A DNA stretch of 64,000 bases. Origin: CAZVEV01 sp964625865. GTDB lineage: Bacteria > Planctomycetota > Phycisphaerae > SM23-33. Shown in pieces: positions 18,101-25,290 of this stretch (within the stretch, counting starts at the first letter, position 1; each line of letters begins with the position of its first letter). Made by a program: the position numbers and the translations under genes. Where the stretch lies: contig CAZVEV010000001.1 in NCBI GenBank assembly GCA_964625865.1, forward strand, positions 1-64,000, written 5' to 3'. The notes under the pieces are model-generated. The model searched no databases, had not been told where the DNA came from, and saw nothing but the letters and a program-made list of their open reading frames with translations.

Positions 18101-19012
18101 GCCGTCAGACAGGAGCATCTCCTCGGCGACCTTGGTCTGCTCGTACGTGCGCACGGTCTTGCCCGTCGCCGCATCGAGCGCCACGACCGGCCCGTCGATG
18201 CTCAGCGTGACGTATACGCGGTCGCCGGAGGCGATCAGGCGGCGCGGCAACTGGGCCGGGCCGCTCTTGAGCGGCCAGAGGTGCGTGTGCCACTTGCCCA
18301 TCTCCCGCTTCCACAGCACCACGCCGTTAAACGCGTCGCGGGCGACCACCGTCCATCGCGGCGCGGCCAGTATCGACGTGGGCGTCGCTTCGTCGAAGAT
18401 CGTAAAGACGCGTCCGCCGGCGGTGACGGCCGCGCTGAGGCTCGTCATGCGGTCGTGGTGGCGCGAGTACCTCGGCCCGCTGACCCACTGCATCCGGCGC
18501 GGCGGGCCGGCGACCGTGTCGCGGGCGACCGCGTTGTTGGTCGGGCTGTGCAGGAAGTGCGTCCACTCGTCGATCTCCTTCGGGCGCGGCTTGACGGTCT
18601 TGGTTCCGCCGATAAGCGCCACGCCGTTGGGCGCCAGGACGCGCATGACCTCGGCCATCGGCACCGAACCGAGGTCATCGCTGACGACCAGGTTGACCAG
18701 GTTGTCCACGTAGGGCAGGCGCGCGCCGTCGAACGTATCGACGGAGACCTTGCCGTACAGCCCCCTCGCCGCCACGTGCTTCCGTGCGGCGGCGACGTTT
18801 CGCGCGTCGGTATCAAGCCCATGAACGAGCAGGTTGTCCGCCGCGCGCAGGGCGGCGGTCAACTTCCCGTCGCCGCACCCGACGTGCACGATCAGTCCGC
18901 CGGTGACACCCGCAGTCTTGAGGATATCGTTCGCGCTCGCCGCGCGGGCGGGCGGGGTGAGGGTTACGATGATCGCCATCCCCGCAAGGATGGTGGCGCA
19001 TGTCCGTGTCAT
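15137..19012 (-). CDS. Methyltransferase-like/PQQ-propeller fusion, paralog 2 (with LamG-like insert)
   Basis: 1291 residues, the longest of the set, from ATG 19012 with AAGGAG upstream. Signal peptide 1-24 (MTRTCATILAGMAIIVTL). Methyltransferase-like domain about 28-130 (HVGCGDGKLTAAL). Propeller half 1 about 145-570 with HHRCYRGKAT, RGACGYG and PQHPCACY. Repeat linker about 580-613. Propeller half 2 starts at DWPTYRHDNARTG. Between about 957 and 1165 lies a LamG/concanavalin-A-like domain: PVTVAAWVKSDKPDG, GKWTHVAGVL, VHVDGKPAG, LTGLIDEVRVYRRALGAAEI are typical family landmarks. This kind of domain binds sugars or proteins outside the cell. The last propeller strands resume after it. Function unknown; the insert suggests contact with polysaccharide. 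Confidence 0.92.
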   Translation of the reverse strand: MTRTCATILAGMAIIVTLTPPARAASANDILKTAGVTGGLIVHVGCGDGKLTAALRAADNLLVHGLDTDARNVAAARKHVAARGLYGKVSVDTFDGARLPYVDNLVNLVVSDDLGSVPMAEVMRVLAPNGVALIGGTKTVKPRPKEIDEWTHFLHSPTNNAVARDTVAGPPRRMQWVSGPRYSRHHDRMTSLSAAVTAGGRVFTIFDEATPTSILAAPRWTVVARDAFNGVVLWKREMGKWHTHLWPLKSGPAQLPRRLIASGDRVYVTLSIDGPVVALDAATGKTVRTYEQTKVAEEMLLSDGVLFALVNTAEYTPPRGGYGSKFWDEAERQIVAVKADTGKTLWSVKTKVLPMTLAADSGRVVLHDGQCVVSLDRKTGKQAWRSDPIARAKEIKAFYGPILVLYEDVVLFSGGETAGMQTGSWYTKGKDTMTALSGKTGKVLWSAYHPPSGYRSSEDLLVVDGLVWTGETTSGRAVGVFTGRDPRTGKVVRQFPPDVEIYWFHHRCYRGKATDRYLLMARTGTEFIDVRNKTWDVNHWVRGACGYGVLPANGLLYAPQHPCACYLEAKLSGFNALAPASKVEGRRSKVPRLDKGPAYGTINLKSKIYNRKSNDWPTYRHDNARTGKSTTKVPAQLKPAWSTGVLGKKLSAPVMAAGMVFVASIDDHTVCAVDAETGKLRWRFRAGGRVDSPPTIHNGHAFFGSADGWVYSVRVADGELAWRFRAAPMDQRTVSFGQVESVWPVHGSVLIRDDVLYCVAGRSMFLDTGLRLWRLRPATGAVLSCTVLDEKDTEAGKSLQDYVSWLNMPVGLPDVLSADEKFVYMRSQPFGFDGKRLPLKPFPRGKDADQGAPPPTQTKEYTHLFSPTGFLDDTWWHRTYWMWGSMFVSGWQGYYRSGTAAPAGRILVVDDQQIYGFGRKPKYYRWTTPIEHHLFAAAKSPDAAPSSVPRKPTRTPKRSLIQIAKSKALNTAGKPVTVAAWVKSDKPDGVILARGGTGMGYVLYLQGGRARFAIRLNGKIHAAAAKAKVVGKWTHVAGVLTAEGKVLVHVDGKPAGSGKAPGLITGDPQEGMEIGMDDESSVGGYNSTLPLTGLIDEVRVYRRALGAAEIAAAAGGKAAGKDAHLVLACSFDDGKASDASGRGNHGKVVGARAVAGKVGKAMRFFGGTGGSSPAVKGFKVKHNWTVDLPLMARAMVVADKTLFLAGPADLVDEEQAYRKMNDAETQKALAAQVEAMEGKRGAVLWAVSTEDGTKLAELALPAPPVFDGLIATAGRLVIATTDGKIVCLGGG
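17174..17210. repeat. 7-nt tandem repeat (GATTTTA type) in linker of paralog 2
   Basis: Five heptamers (GATTTAC, GATTGTA, GATTTTA, GATTTTA, GATTGAT) encode INLKSKIYNRKSND. AT-rich in a GC-rich gene. Confidence 0.87.
17243..17273. repeat. 7-nt tandem repeat (GACCTTC) in linker of paralog 2
   Basis: Four GACCTTC units encode SKVEGRRSKVP on the minus strand, as in paralog 3. Confidence 0.88.
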
Positions 19013-19053
19013 AGTCGACTCCTTATCAGTTCAGTTCGTTGTCGGACCGAACG

Positions 19054-19087
19054 ACGAACGCGGGGCGTTGCCCCGCCGCTAAACGTT
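19054..19087. repeat. Partial family E palindrome, upstream of paralog 2
   Basis: CGGGGCGTTGCCCCGCCGCTAAACG contains the GGGGC/GCCCC stem and the CGCTAAACGT tail also seen at 29763-29876 and 48349-48460. It sits in the 196-nt gap between paralogs 1 and 2. Confidence 0.65.
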
Positions 19088-19146
19088 GTGTGCGGTAGAG
19101 CAGCGCCATGCCGCGCGGGTGCGCCACTGTTTAGCGGTTGGGCAAT

Positions 19147-19162
19147 CCCGATGTACATCGGG
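19147..19162. repeat. Palindrome CCCGATGTACATCGGG (family G)
   Basis: A perfect 16-nt palindrome. The flanks (CAAT before, ACTCACTC after) resemble those of the copy at 11657. Confidence 0.8.
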
Positions 19163-19208
19163 ACTCACTCTTCATCTGCGCAGTGCGTTCGTCATCGAAG
19201 CACGAGGT

Positions 19209-22200
19209 CTACTTCGCACCGCCCATGCACGTGACCTTGCCGTCGGTCGTTACGATGTAGATCCGCCCGGCGGCGGCGATCAGTCCGTCGAACACCGGCG
19301 GGGCGGTGAGTTTCATCTCGGACACCATCTTACCGTCGCCGGCCGCGTGGACGCGCAGCACGGCGCCCTTGCGCCCCTCGAAGGCGCCCATCGGATCTTT
19401 CGGGTCCAGGACGTCCGGCGGGCCGGCGATCACCAGGTGCTTGCCCGCCAGCGTCATCGCGCGAATGCGGACCGGGACCCACTTGAACCACGCCGGCGGG
19501 GCCTTCCGCGTAAAGCCGATGCCCTTGGGCACGCCTCGCGTGTAGTCCGGAAGCACCGGGTCGTTGTCATTGGCGTCGGCGAACAGGAGGTAGCCTTCCT
19601 TGCCCGGCGTGAACAGGGGGCTCTGCAGGTTCCTGTACGGGAAGGCCTGCACGGCGTACGTCCTGTCCGGACCGACGACGAGCAGTTGTCCCGTCTTGGC
19701 GCCGTAGTTGGCGATGTGGAAACCGGGCCAGGTTGGCGAGTACATCCAGAACGTCCTGTTGTACCACGAGTCGTCGAGGAACCCGCCGGTGGCGAAGATG
19801 TGGCGGCCCATCGTCCGCTCGCCCATACTGCTTGCGCCATACTTCTTCTTGTGCTCCGCCGTCATCTTCGGCCACACGCGAGCCTGCCAGTTCCTCTGGA
19901 CCACCTCGTCCTTCTTCTGTGTCTGCACCCTCAACGCATAGGGCTTGTCCAGCAGGTCCTCCATGCCCATCGCGTCGGGATTCTTTTCATCCTTGAGCAG
20001 CGGGTAGGGGACGTCTTCCTGCTTCAGGGCCAGGTCGAGTTGATACTGACCCAGGTAGATCTTCCCGCCTTCGCTTACCAGCACGTCCGACGTGGCGCCC
20101 TCGATGTGATAGCTCGGGATGAACGGCTTGTCCTTGGCGTCCTGGCGCGTGTGGGCCCACGTGTCCAGGCGCGTCTGGGCCACGATCTTGCCCGTGGCCG
20201 GATCGAGTGCAAAGACGTAGATCCCGCCGTCGAGGAACGTCGATCGCCCGGCCGTGCAGTAGGCCACGCCCTCAGTCACAAGAACGCTGCCGTGCACGCG
20301 CCAGGGCGATTCCAACTGGCCGAACGCGACGATTCGCCGTTCCCGCGGCGCCGCGCGGAACCGCCACGCCAGCGCGCCGTCGGCGGCACGGAGGCAGTAA
20401 ACGTATCCGTCCGCACTGCCGAACAGGACGCGCCCGCCGTCGATGGTCGGGGGCGAGTCGATCCGCCCGCCTGCCGTGAACTGCCACACCCCCTTGCCGC
20501 TTCGCACATCCAACGCATACAGCGTGTGGGCGTCCCTGGCGGCCACGTACACCCGCCCCCCGGCGGCTACCGGAGGCGTGAGGCGACCCTTGAGTTCCAC
20601 CGTCCACTGTGCGGCCAACTTGGCCGGCACCTCGCACGTCGCCGCGCCGCTGCGCCGAGCGTCCCGGCGGTACGTGGGCCAATCCGATTTCGGATTTCGG
20701 ATTTCGGATTTCGGATTCTTCGCTCCGTACGCGGGTCCCTTTTCGAGGCGCGAGACCTTCGACCTTTGACCTTCGACCTTCGACGGGTCCTTCCCTGTCA
20801 GCGCCTGGAAGCCGGTCAGCTTCACGCCGGGGTAGCAGAAGCACGGGTCCGGCGGGACGTAGAGCAGGCCGTTGCCCGGCATCACGCCGTACTTGCAGGC
20901 CCCGCGCGTCCAGTCGTGCTGGGAGTTCTTCTGGCCGGTCAGGCTCACGAACTCCACGCCGCGACACGGCGTGATGACGTACTTCTCGGTGGCCTTGCTC
21001 TGGTAGCACCGCGGGTGGTGGCCCGGGGTGAACACGTCGGCGGCGCTGACCTTCTCGCCCGCCTTGCCGGTGGCCAGGTCGATGCTCGCCATCCCACTGC
21101 CGCTTCGCTGCCAGATCTTGCCCTGTGCGACGAACGGCTCGGCGCCGAGCCTGCCCTTGGCCGTCCACAGCGTCTTGCCCGTCTTGACGTCCACCGCCGT
21201 CATCCCTCCGGGGCCGTTGAACAGCACGCGGTCGCCGCAGGCCAGCACGAGCCCCGCCGGTGCGCCCCGCCGCCTCTTGGGCTTCTTCGCGCCGGGCTTC
21301 CTGGGCGCCGGCTCGGGCTTCTTGACCGGAGCCGGGGCCGCGGTCTTCCACAATTCCTTGCCCGTCTTGAGGTCGAGGCACGTGACGGCCTGCCCGGCCT
21401 GGTAGAAGGCCCTGCCGTCCTGGGCCGCCAACGACAGGGCGTTGAGGGCGGCGGTCTTGACCCAGAGTTTGCGGGCGGTCTTGGCGTCAAAGGCCATCAC
21501 CACGTTGGCGCCTTTGCGGACCAGGACCACGCCGTCGCAGCAGCGAAGTTCCTGGGCCCCGTCGGAGCCCTCGCAGGTGGCGAGCACCTTGCCCGTCGCC
21601 GCGTCGAGAATCGACACCGGCGCGGTGTAGCCCAGCGTGACCATCAGGCGGTCGCCTTCGGCCACGATGCGCCGCGGAACCGTCGGCGGGATGCTCCGCA
21701 GGGCCTTGCTTCGCCACTGGCTGGTGCCCCACTGCTTGAGCGGGCGCTCCCACAGGAGCACGCCGTTAAACGCGTCCCGCGCGGTCAGCACCCATCGCTC
21801 GGGCAGGGGCCCGTCGGTGATGCCGGTCTTGCCCTGGTCGGCGATGTAGAACACGCGCCCGCCGGCGGAGATCATGGCGACGAGGCTGGAGTTGAACTCG
21901 TGGCTGCGCGACCACAGGGGCCCGCAGGTCCACCGCAGTCCGCGCGGCGGGGCGATCCGCGTGTCGGACGCCACCGCGTTGTTCGACGCGTCGTGGAGGA
22001 AGTGCGACCAGTCGTCAATGTCGCCCGGGTGCGGCTTGACGGTCTTGACGCCGCCGATGTACGCTGCGCCCTCCGGCGCCAGGACGCGCATGACCTCGGC
22101 CATCGGCACCGCGCCGAGGTCGTCGGCCACCAGGAGATTGACCAGGTCGTCGGCGTACGGCAGGGCCTTGCCCGCCAACCGGTCAACCGACACCTTGCCG

Positions 22201-22460
22201 TACACGCCGAGCGACTGAATGGTCTTGCGGGCCTTGGCGACGTTCGCGGCTTCGGTATCCAGGCCGTGGACCAGGAATGCGTCGGTCGCTCGCAGGGCCG
22301 CCGTCAGCTTGCCGTCTCCACAGCCGAGATGCACCACCAGCCCGCCCTTGACGCCCGTGGCGTCGAGGATGCTCTTTGCGTCCGCGGCCCGGGCGGCCGG
22401 CGCTACGCTCAGCACGATCACCAATCCAGCCAATACCGTATGCTCAATCCACTTTGTCAT
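19209..22460 (-). CDS. Methyltransferase-like/PQQ-propeller fusion, paralog 1
   Basis: 1083 residues. I chose ATG 22460 (MTKWIEHTVLAG) because AAGGAG lies 8 nt upstream and the signal peptide follows at once; the ATG at 22493 lacks both. Methyltransferase-like domain about 30-135 (HLGCGDGKLTAAL, GLDTEA, LVNLLVA). Propeller half 1 about 150-545 with a Lys/Pro/Arg-rich loop near 370 (APRKPGAKKPKRRRGAP). The shared block reads HHPRCYQSKATEKY, and RGACKYG, PPDPCFCY follow. Repeat linker about 559-592. Propeller half 2 starts at DWPTYRRDARRSG. It is the first gene of the minus-strand array, so the main promoter should lie in 22461-22780. Function unknown. Confidence 0.92.
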   Translation of the reverse strand: MTKWIEHTVLAGLVIVLSVAPAARAADAKSILDATGVKGGLVVHLGCGDGKLTAALRATDAFLVHGLDTEAANVAKARKTIQSLGVYGKVSVDRLAGKALPYADDLVNLLVADDLGAVPMAEVMRVLAPEGAAYIGGVKTVKPHPGDIDDWSHFLHDASNNAVASDTRIAPPRGLRWTCGPLWSRSHEFNSSLVAMISAGGRVFYIADQGKTGITDGPLPERWVLTARDAFNGVLLWERPLKQWGTSQWRSKALRSIPPTVPRRIVAEGDRLMVTLGYTAPVSILDAATGKVLATCEGSDGAQELRCCDGVVLVRKGANVVMAFDAKTARKLWVKTAALNALSLAAQDGRAFYQAGQAVTCLDLKTGKELWKTAAPAPVKKPEPAPRKPGAKKPKRRRGAPAGLVLACGDRVLFNGPGGMTAVDVKTGKTLWTAKGRLGAEPFVAQGKIWQRSGSGMASIDLATGKAGEKVSAADVFTPGHHPRCYQSKATEKYVITPCRGVEFVSLTGQKNSQHDWTRGACKYGVMPGNGLLYVPPDPCFCYPGVKLTGFQALTGKDPSKVEGQRSKVSRLEKGPAYGAKNPKSEIRNPKSDWPTYRRDARRSGAATCEVPAKLAAQWTVELKGRLTPPVAAGGRVYVAARDAHTLYALDVRSGKGVWQFTAGGRIDSPPTIDGGRVLFGSADGYVYCLRAADGALAWRFRAAPRERRIVAFGQLESPWRVHGSVLVTEGVAYCTAGRSTFLDGGIYVFALDPATGKIVAQTRLDTWAHTRQDAKDKPFIPSYHIEGATSDVLVSEGGKIYLGQYQLDLALKQEDVPYPLLKDEKNPDAMGMEDLLDKPYALRVQTQKKDEVVQRNWQARVWPKMTAEHKKKYGASSMGERTMGRHIFATGGFLDDSWYNRTFWMYSPTWPGFHIANYGAKTGQLLVVGPDRTYAVQAFPYRNLQSPLFTPGKEGYLLFADANDNDPVLPDYTRGVPKGIGFTRKAPPAWFKWVPVRIRAMTLAGKHLVIAGPPDVLDPKDPMGAFEGRKGAVLRVHAAGDGKMVSEMKLTAPPVFDGLIAAAGRIYIVTTDGKVTCMGGAK
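20684..20719. repeat. 7-nt tandem repeat (GATTTCG) in linker of paralog 1
   Basis: Four perfect GATTTCG units and one partial encode NPKSEIRNPKSD on the minus strand. Confidence 0.9.
20753..20784. repeat. 7-nt tandem repeat (GACCTTC) in linker of paralog 1
   Basis: Four units (GACCTTC, GACCTTT, GACCTTC, GACCTTC) encode SKVEGQRSKVS on the minus strand. Confidence 0.88.
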
Positions 22461-22780
22461 GGTCGGCTCCTTGTCGCGGACTATCGTGTGCACAAGAGCA
22501 TACCGTATTGCCCCCCCCGAATGCCACGCGACATCGCAGAGGGCTCCATAGAGACGATGGCAAGGCGGCCAGGAGGGCGGCTAAGGGGTCTGGCCTTGCG
22601 CCTAGCCGCCTTTCGGCTCGATAGGGGGGGGCCGGTCCCCTATGCGCTTGGCAGGCGGCTAGCCCCCCGGCCAGTGCGTCAGGCCGGGTTGCCCCAAGAG
22701 ACGTATGATGCAGTGGTGAGTTTGGGTGCCCCGCACTCGGACCGCTTGCACGGGGCGGCGCCGGAGCGTAGGCTGACGGC
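22461..22780. other. Divergent intergenic region with palindromes
   Basis: This 320-nt gap separates the minus-strand array from the plus-strand gene at 22781, so promoters for both directions should lie here. I cannot name a convincing -35/-10 pair. The segment 22585-22609 (GGGGTCTGGCCTTGCG then CCTAGCCGC) recurs inverted at 56144-56168 (family I). GCGGCTAGGCGC-type and GGGGGGCC/GGTCCCC stems surround it. Confidence 0.6.
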
Positions 22781-24046
22781 ATGAAACCAGACCGCAGGTC
22801 AGTGTATTGGTGTTCGCGGGTTTCCTGTGTGATCCTCGTGTGCGTTTCCGCGGCCGTTGCGGGGGCCGACGAGCCGACGCCCGTACGGCCTCGCGGGCTC
22901 CTGCCGCGGGTGGCACTGGCGCCGTTCGGCGGGTCGAGCGTCGAGGACGGCAAGGTCCGCCTCGGCGCGAGGGCTGTCTGCGCGGGCAGGGGCGTCGCGG
23001 ATGTCCGCGTAATCGTCTACCGGGACCGCGCCTGCCGCGAGACGCTCTGGCAGGGCACGACCGGCGCTGACGGCGTCGTGCGGCCTTTGGTGCCGAAGGA
23101 CACCGCCCCCGCGAGCGTGAGCGTTCGGCTGGCCAGGGAGGGCTACTCCCAGCCGGCCCATATCCGGCTGCTCTGGGCGCTGAAGACCGGATCGGTGAGC
23201 GTCACGCAGGACACCACGCCGTGGGTCTCGACGGCGAAACTCGACAGGTGGGCGATCTCCGACGGCGGGGCACACGTCTACTTTGCGTGGGCCCATCGCG
23301 CATTTGCCCGCAAGGTGCTGGCCGCCCTGGTCCAGCAGCGGCGGGAGGTGGCCCGGCTGCTCGGCGTTGATCCGGAGCCGATGGGCGTGATCGTCGCTGC
23401 CGACGTCGCCGGCGCCGGTCAACTGATCACGCGGAAGGGCACGCACACGATGCGCCGCGGCGCGTTCGTGCACGGGGTTCGCTCCTGGCCCATCATCGCG
23501 GCCTCGATGGAGGAGTTGAACAAGCGGCCCGACGAGCGGCGCGAGTTGTACCTGATCCTCGCTCACGAACTGGCCGAGAACACGCTGATCGATCCGGCGG
23601 GGGTGGGGCTGACGCACAGGGGCACGCGGTGGTTTCGTGACGGCGTGGCCGAGTTCGTCGAGTGTCGCGTCGTCCCGCCGGCCTGCCGGGACATCGCGGT
23701 CAGGCACGTCGCCGATCGCATCGAGCATCTCAAGAAAGGCATCAGGGATGGCGAGAGGACCGTTGACCTGCTGGCCTGGTCCCAGGCATCGAAAAAGTCC
23801 GTCCTGCCCCGTTACGCAGCGTCCCTGGCGGTGACCGAGCAGATCGTAGCGACCATCGGCGCCCCTGCGCTGCGGAAGATCCTTCTCGCCGCGGCCGGCA
23901 GGGCGTCCACCACCAGCGCCGACCTGCAGGCCATGCTCACCGAGGCCGGCGCCGGTCCGGTCGTCAAGGGCCTGGGGCGCGTGGACCTCCGCGCGTGCGT
24001 CAAGGTCCTCGAGGCAAGTAAGAAACGCCTCGCCGGCGCCGGGTGA
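22781..24046 (+). CDS. Exported protein with a peptidase-MA-like region
   Basis: 421 residues with an N-terminal signal peptide (CVILVCVSAAVAGADEP). Residues about 60-120 look like a carboxypeptidase-regulatory-type beta domain (VRVIVYRDRACRETLWQG). From about 160 on, it resembles the gluzincin-like peptidase MA family: LILAHELAEN at about 259-268, then RWFRDGVAEFVE some 20 residues later. The usual zinc motif is HExxH; here it reads HELAEN (H262, E263), so the second histidine is absent although the downstream Glu region is kept. It may be an inactive member or bind metal differently. It is transcribed away from the array and has no obvious partner. Function otherwise unknown. Confidence 0.75.
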   Translation: MKPDRRSVYWCSRVSCVILVCVSAAVAGADEPTPVRPRGLLPRVALAPFGGSSVEDGKVRLGARAVCAGRGVADVRVIVYRDRACRETLWQGTTGADGVVRPLVPKDTAPASVSVRLAREGYSQPAHIRLLWALKTGSVSVTQDTTPWVSTAKLDRWAISDGGAHVYFAWAHRAFARKVLAALVQQRREVARLLGVDPEPMGVIVAADVAGAGQLITRKGTHTMRRGAFVHGVRSWPIIAASMEELNKRPDERRELYLILAHELAENTLIDPAGVGLTHRGTRWFRDGVAEFVECRVVPPACRDIAVRHVADRIEHLKKGIRDGERTVDLLAWSQASKKSVLPRYAASLAVTEQIVATIGAPALRKILLAAAGRASTTSADLQAMLTEAGAGPVVKGLGRVDLRACVKVLEASKKRLAGAG

Positions 24047-24397
24047 CTGGTGGACCGGCAATACCGCGCAATCGGAGGCGGTCCTCGTTCGCCCAGACCC
24101 CACGGGATGGCACCGGCGGGCGTTTGTTCCTCTCGCGATCATCCGTGATGCCGCGCCCCGCAAACGCCCACAGGTTCCCTCCTGTGGGGTTTCGGCGAAC
24201 GAGAACCCGTCATCTTAGACGGTCGGGCTGGACGGCGCAGATAAAGCAGATAAATAGGTACAGTCGGCGATGATACTGTCCGAAGAAAAGCAAGAGAACG
24301 GAACGGTGTGGACGGGGGGCGCTGCCCGTTCGTCCGGACGTTTGCCGAGAGTATCCTGGCGCCCGGTAGCATGGGGCGTTGAAAGCGAGTTGGACCG
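24047..24397. repeat. Intergenic region with a family D hairpin
   Basis: The 350-nt gap holds CGCCCACAGGTTCCCTCC then TGTGGGGT at 24165-24190, an inverted copy of the CCCCACAGGTGGAACCTGTGGG palindrome type found at 54725-54750 and 56202-56226. The rest, including an AT-richer stretch around 24240-24290, shows no gene I can support. Confidence 0.75.
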
Positions 24398-24973
24398 ATG
24401 ATGGTCTTGAGCGGCACATTCTACCTGATTCTCCTGTTCGTCATGCGAACGTGGAAGATCAGTCGTGACCTCGACCTGGGCAGCCCCCGGGCCTCGAAGG
24501 GGCTCAAGTGTGCGGCGGCAGGGGGGCAGATTCTGGTCCTTGGGCTCCTGGCCGTTCCGGGCATTCTCCTCCTGCGGATGCACGGGCCGGCCGCGGCGAT
24601 TATTGGGGCCGTCGTGGTCGTCGCCGTCGGGCTGGGGGCGCTCCTGGTCCCCCATCGCCCCCTTCACCGGCGCGCCCCTCAGACGTCGGGCAGTCGCTCG
24701 GTCTTCCTGCTGGCGGCCGTGCTGTTTTGGGCATACCTGATCCAGTTGAGCGCCGCGACGACCACGCGGTTCTTCCCGCAGGCTGTGGTCAGGAACGGCA
24801 GGATCGTTTGCCGCACAGCCTGGAAGGGCGCCGGGTTCCGCGAGAACATGCTCCCGCTGGTCGGTCTGTGGTATCTCGTCGGCCCGGACTATTACTACAC
24901 CGAACGCCCGGGGGACAGCGGCAAGACGGTTTCCGAGCGGGTCGTCATGCCGACCGAAGAGATCCCCCCTTGA
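24398..24973 (+). CDS. Small multi-span membrane protein, unknown
   Basis: 191 residues with about four hydrophobic segments: residues 3-15, about 43-60 (ILVLGLLAVPGILLL), 65-85 (AAIIGAVVVVAVGLGALLV) and 105-120 (VFLLAAVLFWAYLIQL). A soluble C-terminal part contains PDYYYTERPGD. I do not recognise the family. The ribosome-binding site is weak (GAGTTGG), and two adjacent ATG codons start it. GC at third positions fits a real gene. Confidence 0.6.
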   Translation: MMVLSGTFYLILLFVMRTWKISRDLDLGSPRASKGLKCAAAGGQILVLGLLAVPGILLLRMHGPAAAIIGAVVVVAVGLGALLVPHRPLHRRAPQTSGSRSVFLLAAVLFWAYLIQLSAATTTRFFPQAVVRNGRIVCRTAWKGAGFRENMLPLVGLWYLVGPDYYYTERPGDSGKTVSERVVMPTEEIPP

Positions 24974-25023
24974 CGCGCGGCCGGTCGCGGTCGAACATCC
25001 TCCGGTCCACAGCCTTCAGTTGA

Positions 25024-25233
25024 CTCGCCCCGCGGTTCGTCCACAGACATGGCAGGCCCGCGTTGACGCCACTGGCAGGCGCTGCACCCCAAACCGACCT
25101 CAATGATACGCGAGACCTGTCCGCCCAAGCCCCCGCTCGCACAGCCGAACTCCGCAAACTCCTGACCACCTGCGCCCAAGCCGACTCGGCCACCCGCCCG
25201 CCGGATGCAGGCAAATCACGAGGCCCGAAGTAA
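25024..25233 (+). pseudogene. Remnant of a sulfatase C-terminus
   Basis: The open frame ends at TAA 25231-25233 and reads FVHRHGRPALTPLAG, then DLNDTRDLSAQAPART and AELRKLLTTC. Sulfatases often end with a block such as ELYDLxxDPxETxNLAxxxPxxxxELRxLL, and the match in order and spacing is good. There is no start codon, no catalytic part and no ribosome-binding site, and the Leu-Tyr-Asp-Leu part is altered. I take it as a decayed fragment between 24398 and 25291. It could also be chance. Confidence 0.35.
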
Positions 25234-25290
25234 CCATAGCGTGTGGCGGTGGAACGGGGTATCATTGCGTACATGAGGTGCACTACTGCC

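Noticed and set aside
6517..20784. Heptamer runs as CRISPR-like arrays
   Set aside because: Units are 7 nt without spacers and lie inside coding frames, so they are tandem repeats, not CRISPR.
289..22460. PQQ- or haem-dependent alcohol dehydrogenases
   Set aside because: No CxxCH motif and no vicinal-disulfide or calcium-Asp pattern of quinoprotein dehydrogenases is visible; only the propeller fold is shared.
19086..22784. Plus-strand frame of 1232 codons over paralog 1
   Set aside because: Antisense shadow of the paralog; the same kind of frame appears over several paralogs, and its composition is that of a non-coding frame.
24215..24667. Minus-strand frame of 150 codons over the small membrane protein
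   Set aside because: Shadow frame rich in Arg/Pro/Gln without a start signal; the plus-strand frame has clear membrane segments.
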